From Spirochaetota bacterium (GTDB taxonomy: Bacteria; Spirochaetota; Spirochaetia; Treponematales; UBA12059): a stretch of 5,567 nt of DNA. Of this stretch, positions 1 to 5,567 are shown in pieces (the stretch's first letter is position 1; each line of letters begins with the position of its first letter). Below the pieces are notes generated by a model that saw nothing but the letters and a program-made list of their open reading frames with translations, was not told the DNA's origin and made no database searches. The stretch is from NCBI GenBank assembly GCA_022709445.1, contig JAKLIU010000150.1, positions 1 through 5,567 on the forward strand. Direction: 5' to 3'. Position numbers and translations under genes: made by a program.

Positions 1-1287
1 GACGCCGCGCACTGCGGTGATCCGGACCGGGACCACGTCGCCGGGCTTGAGGTTCCCGCCCACGATGACCACCGCGCCGTCCACGTCGGGCGCGTTCATG
101 GCGGCCCTCGCGATGGCCAGGTCCTCGCCCTCGATGCGCTCCTCCACCAGGGCTACCTGGTCGGTGCCCACCCAGCGCCCGAGGGCGGCCTCGGTGATGA
201 GCCGCTGGGCCTCCTCGATTTCCCGCTTGCGCTCGCGGGCGACCCGCGCGGGCACGCGGGCCTTCATCGCGTAGGCTGGCGTGTCTTCCTCGCGGCTGTA
301 GGCGAAGGCGCCCAGCCAGTCCAGGCGCGCCCGGTCCTGGAAATCCCTGAGGGCTCGGAAATCGTCTTCGGTCTCGCCGGGGAAGCCGGTCAGGAAGGTG
401 GAGCGCATGACGGCGTCCGGCAGGGCGGCGCGTATGTCCCCGAGCAGGGCAAGGTAGCGCTCCGCGTCGCCCGAGCGGTTCATGGCGCGCAGCACCGCGG
501 CCGAGGCGTGCTGGAAGGGCAGGTCGCAGTAGGGCAGGATGCGCGCGTCCGCGGAGCAGGCGGCCAGGATCTCCCGGGGGAAACGGTCCGGGTGGATGTA
601 CAGCATGCGCAGGCGCCAGTCGCCGGGCACGCGGGAAATGGCCGAGAGCAGCTCCGGCAGCAGGGGCGCGCCGCCTCGGTCGATGCCGTAGGAGCCAAGG
701 TCCTGCCCGATGAGGCACACTTCGTACGCGCCCCCTGCGACCAGGTCGGCGAACTCGGCGGCCGCGTCCCCCGGGTCCCGGCTGGATATGGAGCCGCGGA
801 TGAGCGGGATGGCGCAGAAGCTGCAGCGGTTGGAGCAGCCCTCGGCGATCTTGAGGTAGGCCAGGCGGGGGAAGCCCATGAGGCCCGTGCGGCGCTCGGG
901 CGAGTAGGGGCGTATGTCCGGGGCCAGTGCCTGGCGCCTGCCCTCCAGGGCGGCGTCCGCGGCCTGGCTGACCAGGGACAGGTCCCCATTGCCGAAGACC
1001 CCGTCCACCTCGGCCAGGTCCTCGGACAGGGCGCCTGCGTAGCGCTGGGCCAGGCAGCCGGCCAGCAGGATGCGCTTGCCCGGCCAGGCGGCCCGGAAGG
1101 CCATGACCGCGGCCAGGGACTCCTTCTTGGCGTCCTCGATGAAACCGCAGGTGTTGACGATGATGAGGGCCGCCTCTGCCGACGAGGGCACGGCTCTCCA
1201 GCCCGCGCGTTCCAGGCGGGCGGAGATTTCCTCGGCGTCCACCTGGTTCTTGGCGCAGCCGTGATTGTCTATATAGAAGGTGTTCAT
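1..1287 (-). CDS. rimO: Ribosomal protein S12 (aspartate) methylthiotransferase RimO, C-terminal end cut off by the window edge
   Basis: Radical-SAM enzyme that adds a methylthio group to the beta-carbon of a conserved aspartate in ribosomal protein S12, using two 4Fe-4S clusters in the cytoplasm. The 429 residues in the window show the full family layout: an N-terminal MTTase domain opening with HGCAKNQVDAEE and cluster cysteines C11, C47 and C78; the radical-SAM motif CSNRCSFC (C151, C155, C158) followed by IPLIRGSISSR, typical of RimO rather than MiaB; LPYCDLPFQHAS near 251-262; GFPGETEDDF near 301-310; and a C-terminal TRAM domain from about 370 with APDVDG. No stop occurs before the edge; by family length roughly 10 residues are missing. 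The ATG at 1287 gives the expected N-terminus, although no good Shine-Dalgarno precedes it. It lies 70 bases after rodZ with no convincing promoter between, so I infer co-transcription. Identification is firm; the spirochaete-like flavour is an impression. Confidence 0.95.
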   Translation of the reverse strand, partial: MNTFYIDNHGCAKNQVDAEEISARLERAGWRAVPSSAEAALIIVNTCGFIEDAKKESLAAVMAFRAAWPGKRILLAGCLAQRYAGALSEDLAEVDGVFGNGDLSLVSQAADAALEGRRQALAPDIRPYSPERRTGLMGFPRLAYLKIAEGCSNRCSFCAIPLIRGSISSRDPGDAAAEFADLVAGGAYEVCLIGQDLGSYGIDRGGAPLLPELLSAISRVPGDWRLRMLYIHPDRFPREILAACSADARILPYCDLPFQHASAAVLRAMNRSGDAERYLALLGDIRAALPDAVMRSTFLTGFPGETEDDFRALRDFQDRARLDWLGAFAYSREEDTPAYAMKARVPARVARERKREIEEAQRLITEAALGRWVGTDQVALVEERIEGEDLAIARAAMNAPDVDGAVVIVGGNLKPGDVVPVRITAVRGV

Positions 1288-1357
1288 GCGCGATGTGACG
1301 GGGCCTGAAGGCTCCAGGAGACGGGACGCGCGCAACCGGACGGGCCGGCGGCGCGGG

Positions 1358-2488
1358 TCAGTCCACGTCGAAGAGGCCCAGGCTCCAGGAGCCGTCGTCG
1401 CCCTGGGTCCAGCGCAGCATCTTGACGGCCACCTCTCCGGGGCTGCCCAGCTCGATGTCCACGCTCTGGCCGCCGGATGCCTGGATGGTGACCTTGCAGG
1501 CCGCGGCGTTTGAGGACCATATCTTGGCCGAGTTGTTGGCCGTGACCGTGATCTGGTCGCCCTTGTGGTAGTAGCGCTCCTCGCGGTCCTTGCGGTCTAT
1601 CTCGTGGCGGAACATGGCGTAGTTCCTGAAGGTCACGTTGAGCACGAAGGGGTGCGGGCTGCGCTTGCCGGAGAACACGATGAATTCCTGGGTGCCGGGG
1701 CGGTCGGCGGCCGGCGTCGCAGGAGCGGCGGCCGCGGGTCCACCGTCGATCTCCAGCTCGCCTGCCTGGGCGGCGGGGTCGGCGGCGGTCGGGGCCTGCG
1801 CCAGCGACAGGGACGGGCCGGCGGTGAACTTGATGACCGCGCCCTTGGAGGCGTCGCCCTTCTGGAAGTCCGAGATGAAGGCGGTCAGCTCGCTCTGGTT
1901 GTCGCGGTCCAGGTCCACTGAGCCTTCCTCCCCGAGCATGAAGCGCGTCACGCCGGTGGGGGACTCGATGGCGACGCGGTCGTCTATGGACGCGATCCGG
2001 AGCGAGTAGCGCTGGCCGCCGTACTGGACGATCAGCTCGTCGCCCTCGAAGAAGCGGCGCTCGAAGACGGCGGTGTCCAGCTCGTAGGAGCGGGGCTCGG
2101 CGCCGGCCAGTTCCGGTTCCGCGGCTGCCTCCGGGGCGCCCCTCGCGAGGAGGAAGGCGGCCAGGCCGCCGGCGATCACCAGGGCCGCGACCAGGAAGGG
2201 CCACAGCCGGGCGCGCCTGGGCGGCAGGAGTTCCTGGAGCGGGACGGGCTGTTCCTGTATGCGGATGCCGCGGAAGCTCTGGATCATGGAGGCCGCGTCC
2301 AGGCCCAGGTACTCGGCGTAGTTGCGGAGGAAGCCGACGATGTAGGGATCCCCGGGGAACACGGAGAAGTCTTCCTGCTCCATGGCCACCAGGTAGCGCT
2401 TTGCTATGTTGGTCTCGTCGGAGACCTGGTCGAGCGACAGGCCCCTGGCGGAGCGGGCTGCCAGTAGTTGCTCTCCGATGGCGTTCAT
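1358..2488 (-). CDS. rodZ: RodZ-like protein: cytoplasmic helix-turn-helix domain, one membrane helix, periplasmic domains
   Basis: Likely a cell-shape protein of the RodZ family, which in other bacteria tethers MreB filaments to the elongation machinery through its cytoplasmic HTH domain. The 376 residues show: a Cro/C1-type HTH_25 domain at about 1-72 (ARGLSLDQVSDETNIAKRYL, then FPGDPYIVGFLRNYAEYLGL, the RodZ signature); basic residues RRAR at 91-94; one hydrophobic helix at about 95-116 (LWPFLVAALVIAGG...), giving an N-in, C-out topology; a beta-rich segment at about 133-225; an Ala/Pro-rich linker at about 229-265; and a C-terminal beta domain at about 268-365 resembling DUF4115 of other RodZ proteins, weakly conserved. 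The ATG at 2488 lies 21 bases downstream of the start of the lolA stop codon and in the same frame. The only SD-like sequence is AGAGG, 13 bases upstream, which is rather far. Without MreB or Mre/Rod genes in view the role rests on domain architecture; a different membrane HTH regulator is the main alternative. Confidence 0.85.
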   Translation of the reverse strand: MNAIGEQLLAARSARGLSLDQVSDETNIAKRYLVAMEQEDFSVFPGDPYIVGFLRNYAEYLGLDAASMIQSFRGIRIQEQPVPLQELLPPRRARLWPFLVAALVIAGGLAAFLLARGAPEAAAEPELAGAEPRSYELDTAVFERRFFEGDELIVQYGGQRYSLRIASIDDRVAIESPTGVTRFMLGEEGSVDLDRDNQSELTAFISDFQKGDASKGAVIKFTAGPSLSLAQAPTAADPAAQAGELEIDGGPAAAAPATPAADRPGTQEFIVFSGKRSPHPFVLNVTFRNYAMFRHEIDRKDREERYYHKGDQITVTANNSAKIWSSNAAACKVTIQASGGQSVDIELGSPGEVAVKMLRWTQGDDGSWSLGLFDVD

Positions 2489-2506
2489 ATCGCGGTGCTC
2501 GCCTCT

Positions 2507-3187
2507 CTACTCGTCGGTGCCGAACAGGAAATTGCTGTAGACGTTGGCGGAAGCCGGCGCGTCGTACAGGAAGCGCGTGTCGGCCAGGCCCTGGTTGAGC
2601 TTGATGCCGAGGAAGTCGTAGACGATCAGGTCCCCGGCTATGGTGACCCCTTCCATCCGGCGGATGAGCAGGGTGGAGGGGTTGATGTACAGCGTGATGG
2701 TCCTGAAGCCCTCGGCGGTGGAATTGCGCTCGAAGACCAGCCGTATCGCGGACTCGGATTCCGAGCCGGGCAGGGGCAGGGCCGCGCCGGGGCTGGCCGA
2801 TTCGTACCGGACCGAGTACTTGCGCCCGAGCATCTTGAGGCCCTCGCCGGTCGCCGCGCTGGCGCCGCCGGTGGGGCTGGTCTGCTGGCTGAGGGTGGCC
2901 CGCAGCTCGGGCACGTAGATGATGAGGTTCTCGCCGTTGTACAGGATGGTCTGCTCAGCGGGCTGGGTGAAGTCCATGCGCAGCCAGGTGGGCGACTTGT
3001 AGATGACGGTGCCGGACATGGTCGACTTGCCGGCCTTCACGGTCACCTGGGCCTCGTAGTCCTTGATGCCCGCGTAGGTCGCGGAAACCTTCTCGAAGAA
3101 CTGGGGCGCGGTGAGCATGCCCTGAGCGGACGCGGCCGTTGCCGCGGCCAGGATGAAAGCTGTAACGAGCGTCGACCTGAACTTCAT
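2507..3187 (-). CDS. lolA: LolA-family periplasmic outer-membrane lipoprotein carrier protein
   Basis: A secreted 226-residue protein, close to the usual LolA size. Family members take lipoproteins from the LolCDE exporter across the periplasm to the outer membrane inside a half-barrel hydrophobic cavity. Visible features: a Sec signal peptide MKFRSTLVTAFILAAATAAS with probable signal peptidase I cleavage after ASA at 21, with no lipobox cysteine; then the LolA pattern of a starting helix (FFEKVSATYAGIKDYEAQ) and beta-strands SGTVIYKSPTWLRMDF, QTILYNGENLIIYVPELR and the later strands FRTITLYINPSTLLIRRME and GDLIVYDFLGIKLNQ. A Gly/Ser/Thr-rich loop at about 102-116 separates the sheet halves. 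I chose the ATG at 3187 because the signal peptide begins there and an AGG lies 7 bases upstream; an in-frame ATG at 3202 would add MAGQG and is poorly placed. It is first in the inferred lolA-rodZ-rimO operon, directly behind a promoter. It could instead be a LolA-fold protein with another lipid cargo; the fold is surer than the substrate. Confidence 0.88.
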   Translation of the reverse strand: MKFRSTLVTAFILAAATAASAQGMLTAPQFFEKVSATYAGIKDYEAQVTVKAGKSTMSGTVIYKSPTWLRMDFTQPAEQTILYNGENLIIYVPELRATLSQQTSPTGGASAATGEGLKMLGRKYSVRYESASPGAALPLPGSESESAIRLVFERNSTAEGFRTITLYINPSTLLIRRMEGVTIAGDLIVYDFLGIKLNQGLADTRFLYDAPASANVYSNFLFGTDE

Positions 3188-3194
3188 GCCTTGA

Positions 3195-3197
3195 CCT
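3195..3197 (-). promoter_or_regulatory. Probable ribosome binding site of lolA
   Basis: AGG within GCAGGT lies 7 bases upstream of the ATG at 3187. It is a short match but correctly spaced, and it supports this start over the in-frame ATG at 3202, which has an AGG only a base or so away and so no room for a usable site. Confidence 0.45.
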
Positions 3198-3220
3198 GCC
3201 ATCCTGAAGGAATCGCGCCT

Positions 3221-3249
3221 ATAGTATCCGGAAGACGGCAAAATGGCAA
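3221..3249 (-). promoter_or_regulatory. Sigma-70-type promoter for lolA-rodZ-rimO
   Basis: On the minus strand TTGCCA (3244-3249, 5 of 6 matches to the -35 consensus) is followed after exactly 17 bases by TACTAT (3221-3226, 4 of 6 matches to the -10 consensus). Transcription would start near 3214, at a purine, leaving a leader of about 27 bases before the lolA ATG. It is the only AT-richer stretch in the neighbourhood and lies in the only intergenic space of useful size upstream of lolA. The two gaps further down the operon show no comparable pair, so this is probably the main promoter for all three genes. No operator is recognisable. Confidence 0.65.
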
Positions 3250-3252
3250 CCG

Positions 3253-3267
3253 CCCGGCCTTGCCGGG
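3253..3267 (-). terminator. Weak hairpin behind the TPR gene, possible terminator
   Basis: On the minus strand CCCGGC, loop AAG, GCCGGG form a perfect 6-bp GC stem starting 8 bases after the TPR stop codon. The only T run (TTTT, 3240-3243) begins 9 bases after the stem, which is too far for a classical intrinsic terminator, and the -35 box lies in between. It may slow or partly stop transcripts from the TPR gene, or it may have no role. Confidence 0.25.
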
Positions 3268-3275
3268 ACGCCGTT

Positions 3276-5567
3276 TCAGCGCTCCCTGACGGCTTCCCGC
3301 ACCAGCCACCTGACGCGGTCGTCGTTGAGGCTGAGCTTGGCGCCGCAGTCGGGACAGGTGAAGCGGCCGTCTTCCAGCCCGTCCTTGCGGCAGGCCACGC
3401 AGTAGACCTTGCCGCATGCCGGGCAGGAGCCGGCGGGGCAGTCGTCCGGGGGCTCGCCGCGCAGGGCGGACCGGGGGCTGGCCGGGGTCGGTCTGGGCAG
3501 GGTCCAGCCGCGCGAGCAGGAGGAGCAGGACAGGGACTGCTCGGTGGCCGCGCGCACGCTCGCGAGCACGGCTTCCGCCGATTCCGGATCGGAGTCGCGC
3601 AGGGCCGTCGCGTGGACGGACGCATCCTTCCAGCGTCCCCTGGCCGCGTAGTGCCGCGCGAGGCGGCGCAGGATGGCCGGGTCGTCCGGAGCCTGCTCCA
3701 GGGCCAGCCGGTAGGCCGCTTCCGCCCTCGGGTACTCGCCGAAATGGCCTGCCACGTCGCCCATCAGCGACAGGGCGCGCGGGTCCTGCCTCAGTTCCAG
3801 GGCCTTGCGGAGCGCCGCCTCGGCGCCGGGCCAGTCCTCGGCGGACACCAGGGCGGCGGCCAGGTTGCAGAGGTAGTCCGCCAGCGCGGGATCCGCGGGC
3901 TCCGCGGAGGCGAGCGCCGCGCGGTACTCGGCGGCGGCTTCCCGGATCCGGCCGGCCGCGGCCAGGACGTTGCCCCGCTGGTTGGCGGCCGCCGCCACGG
4001 TCCCGAAGGACGACAGGGCGGCCATCGCCTCGTCGTGCCGTCCCAGGGAGAGAAGGGCGTCCGACAGGTTGATGGCCGGCTCCACCGAGCCGGGCAGGGC
4101 GGCGACCGAGCTGCGGAAGAAATCGACGGCCTCTTCCCGGCGTCCGCGCGAGGCCGCCACCTGGCCGGCCAGGTTCAGGGTCCAGCCGTCGCCCGGGGCG
4201 GACTCGAGCGCGGCGGCCAGCTCGGCGTCGCAGTCCGCGCCGGAGAGGAAGGCGGCCTCGGCCAGGCTGGCCAGGTACCTGGGCTTGTCCGGCTCCAAGG
4301 CGGCCGCGCGCCGGAAGGCTTCCAGGGCCAGGGCGCGCTTGCCTTCGGCGGCCAGGATGGTCGCGTGGGCGTAAGCGGCCGGAGCGTCGTCGAGGCCTTT
4401 CCTGGCCAGCCTGGCCAGGATGCGCTCGGCATGGGCGCGATCCCCGCGGGCCAGGGCCAGGCGCGCGTCCAGGGAATCGAGGGCCGCGGGATCGTACTTG
4501 AGCTCGCGGAGCCTGGCGGAGCAGGCGGCCGCGTCGTCCCAGGCCTCCTGGGCGAAGAATCCGCGGGCCGCGTCCAGCCACGCGGGGGCGGCCGCGGCCC
4601 GGTCGCCGGCCTGCTCCAGGGAGCGGGCGTGGTTCAGGGCGTAGATGGGCATGTCCGGATCCAGGCGGGCCGCCTCGCCGTAGGCGGAGGCGGCGCCCTC
4701 CCAGGCTCCCATGTTGTAGCGCGCGTGGCCCAGCAGGTTGAGGAGCCTGGGGCTCCGGCCGGTCCGCTCCGGGTCGGCTTCCAGGCCATCCCGGAGCTCC
4801 CGGTAGCGTCCCTTCAGGTAGAAGAGGTTGAAACGTTCCTCGACCGCCTTGTCCAGGCTCGGGTCGAGGGCCAGGCAGTCATCCAGGGCCCGCTCCGCGT
4901 CGTCCAGGGATTCCAGGCGCAGGCAGCACTCGGCCTGCAGGAAGAGCTCCTCCGCGCGGTCCACCGGAGCCTGGCCGGCGCGTTCCGGCAGCTTTCGCAG
5001 GTGCACCAGGGCGGGGAGCCAGTCGGCTGCGCCGAAATGCGCCAGGGCGAGCCTGCGCCGCTGTTCCCTGTCGGCCTCCAGCACCCGTCCGAGCCTGAGG
5101 TAGTCCACCTCCACCTCGACTGGGCGCGACTCCACGCCCAGTCCGGCCAGTTCGAAGCTCACGGGGGCGCCCTCGCCGCACCTGGCAGCGAAGCCCAGGC
5201 GGCCGGCCTCCAGGGCGTCGTCCTCGGCCTCGAAGGCCCAGCGGCCGTCCAGGAGGGCCAGGTAGCGCGGTCCCCTGGCCACGAGGGTCAGTTCCACGGT
5301 GCGCCTGCCCAGGATCCAGGGGCATTCCAGCGGCGGCACCAGCCTGCGGGGGGTGCCGTTGAACACCAGGTCCATGCGCACCGTGCCGTCCCGGGGGGAG
5401 ACCAGGACGCAGGCGAAGGAACTGGCGTCGGACGAGCGGACGACCAGTCCCGCCGCGCCGTCCCCTTCTTCCGGGAAGGCGAGCAGGGCTTCGGCGGTGA
5501 AGTCCCCGTACCGGTAGAGCGCGGCCTCGGTCCAGGCCAGGAGACCGTCCCGCCCGAGGGTCAGCCT
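3276..5567 (-). CDS. Large TPR-repeat protein with beta-sandwich-like N-terminal region and C-terminal cysteine-rich zinc-finger module; 5' end outside the window
   Basis: No known gene recognised. The frame is open from the right edge to the TGA at 3276-3278, giving 763 residues with no definite start; the internal GTG at 5381 and ATG at 5375 fall inside a folded-looking region and are unlikely starts. Residues about 1-148 (counted from the edge) alternate beta-strand-like segments such as GLVVRSSDASSFACVLV, VELTLVARGPRYLALLDGRW and GRLGFAARCGEG, resembling concanavalin-A/LamG-type or DUF1080 sandwiches. About 169-662 is a solenoid of roughly 11-12 TPR units, clearest in LLNLLGHARYNMGAWEGAAS, ALEAFRRAAALEPDKP and AEAAYRLALEQAPDDP. 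The C-terminus carries cysteine pairs CSSC (681/684), CPAC (715/718), CVAC (723/726) and CPDC (738/741), plus C710, a probable two-zinc module. I see no clear transmembrane helix in the visible part, and free paired cysteines suggest a cytoplasmic location, but the true N-terminus is unseen. TPR solenoids bind proteins, so a scaffold role is the inference; partner unknown. Confidence 0.9.
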   Translation of the reverse strand, partial: RLTLGRDGLLAWTEAALYRYGDFTAEALLAFPEEGDGAAGLVVRSSDASSFACVLVSPRDGTVRMDLVFNGTPRRLVPPLECPWILGRRTVELTLVARGPRYLALLDGRWAFEAEDDALEAGRLGFAARCGEGAPVSFELAGLGVESRPVEVEVDYLRLGRVLEADREQRRRLALAHFGAADWLPALVHLRKLPERAGQAPVDRAEELFLQAECCLRLESLDDAERALDDCLALDPSLDKAVEERFNLFYLKGRYRELRDGLEADPERTGRSPRLLNLLGHARYNMGAWEGAASAYGEAARLDPDMPIYALNHARSLEQAGDRAAAAPAWLDAARGFFAQEAWDDAAACSARLRELKYDPAALDSLDARLALARGDRAHAERILARLARKGLDDAPAAYAHATILAAEGKRALALEAFRRAAALEPDKPRYLASLAEAAFLSGADCDAELAAALESAPGDGWTLNLAGQVAASRGRREEAVDFFRSSVAALPGSVEPAINLSDALLSLGRHDEAMAALSSFGTVAAAANQRGNVLAAAGRIREAAAEYRAALASAEPADPALADYLCNLAAALVSAEDWPGAEAALRKALELRQDPRALSLMGDVAGHFGEYPRAEAAYRLALEQAPDDPAILRRLARHYAARGRWKDASVHATALRDSDPESAEAVLASVRAATEQSLSCSSCSRGWTLPRPTPASPRSALRGEPPDDCPAGSCPACGKVYCVACRKDGLEDGRFTCPDCGAKLSLNDDRVRWLVREAVRER

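Noticed and set aside
508..1308. 266-codon open frame on the plus strand opposite rimO
   Set aside because: It is antisense to a firmly identified gene, has no recognisable domain and is rich in Gly, Ala, Val and Arg, as expected of the mirror frame of GC-rich coding DNA.
2486..2509. lolA and rodZ lie in the same frame, separated by one TAG and six codons, suggesting possible read-through fusion
   Set aside because: A fusion would place a cytoplasmic HTH domain behind an exported periplasmic protein; the shared frame has a one-in-three chance of arising and rodZ has its own ATG.
1304..3210. CCTGAAGG occurring before rimO, within rodZ and before lolA
   Set aside because: Only three copies of an 8-base word, one of them within coding sequence and at inconsistent distances from starts; no support for a shared operator.
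2468..3289. 273-codon open frame on the plus strand opposite lolA
   Set aside because: Antisense to a secreted LolA-family protein; composition is that of a GC-rich shadow frame, and it also spans the promoter region.
3188..3625. N-terminal extension of the lolA frame upstream of 3187
   Set aside because: The extension is Pro/Arg-rich, overlaps the TPR gene and the promoter, and would bury a clear signal peptide.
4401..4419. Palindromic tandem repeat of CCTGGCCAG
   Set aside because: It encodes the TPR residues LARLAR with the preferred codons; similar TGGCCA-containing strings recur through the gene, so it is codon usage rather than a site.
3184..4581. 465-codon open frame on the minus strand in another frame of the TPR gene
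   Set aside because: Its product is Arg/Pro/Gly-rich low-complexity sequence with no domain; the overlapping frame has clear TPR units and a cysteine module.
1..5567. Search for tRNA, rRNA, riboswitch, CRISPR or insertion-sequence features
   Set aside because: Nearly all of the window is coding and the gaps are 18, 70 and 88 bases; I saw no cloverleaf, direct-repeat array, terminal inverted repeat or transposase.

Overview
The window is GC-rich bacterial DNA, coding on the minus strand almost throughout, with no RNA gene, mobile element or CRISPR array that I can see. Read along the minus strand (right to left), it holds the 3' part of a large TPR-repeat gene, then three genes that look like one operon: a LolA-family periplasmic lipoprotein carrier (lolA), a RodZ-like membrane-anchored helix-turn-helix protein (rodZ), and the ribosomal protein S12 methylthiotransferase rimO, which runs off the left edge a few codons short of its end.

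A protein with a LolA fold implies a diderm (outer-membrane) bacterium. The style of the RimO sequence (for example LPYCDLPFQHAS and MNRSG) and the carrier-RodZ-RimO order remind me of high-GC spirochaetes related to Treponema/Spirochaeta. That assignment is from memory and is tentative.

Layout: 1-1287 rimO (minus, 3' end missing); 1288-1357 short gap; 1358-2488 rodZ; 2489-2506 an 18-base gap; 2507-3187 lolA; 3188-3275 an 88-base intergenic region with a good sigma-70-type promoter (TTGCCA, 17 bases, TACTAT) facing lolA and a weak hairpin after the TPR gene; 3276-5567 the TPR gene, whose frame stays open to the right edge, so its start lies outside the window.

How they fit: lolA and rodZ both act at the envelope (lipoprotein traffic to the outer membrane; cell-shape/cytoskeleton anchoring), and rimO modifies the ribosome. 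The TPR protein is the least familiar item: a beta-sandwich-like N-terminal region, a long TPR solenoid, and a C-terminal four-pair cysteine module whose spacing matches FYVE/PHD-type cross-brace zinc fingers. I see no wholly new multi-gene system; the unusual points are the TPR protein's architecture and the extra periplasmic domain of the RodZ-like protein.
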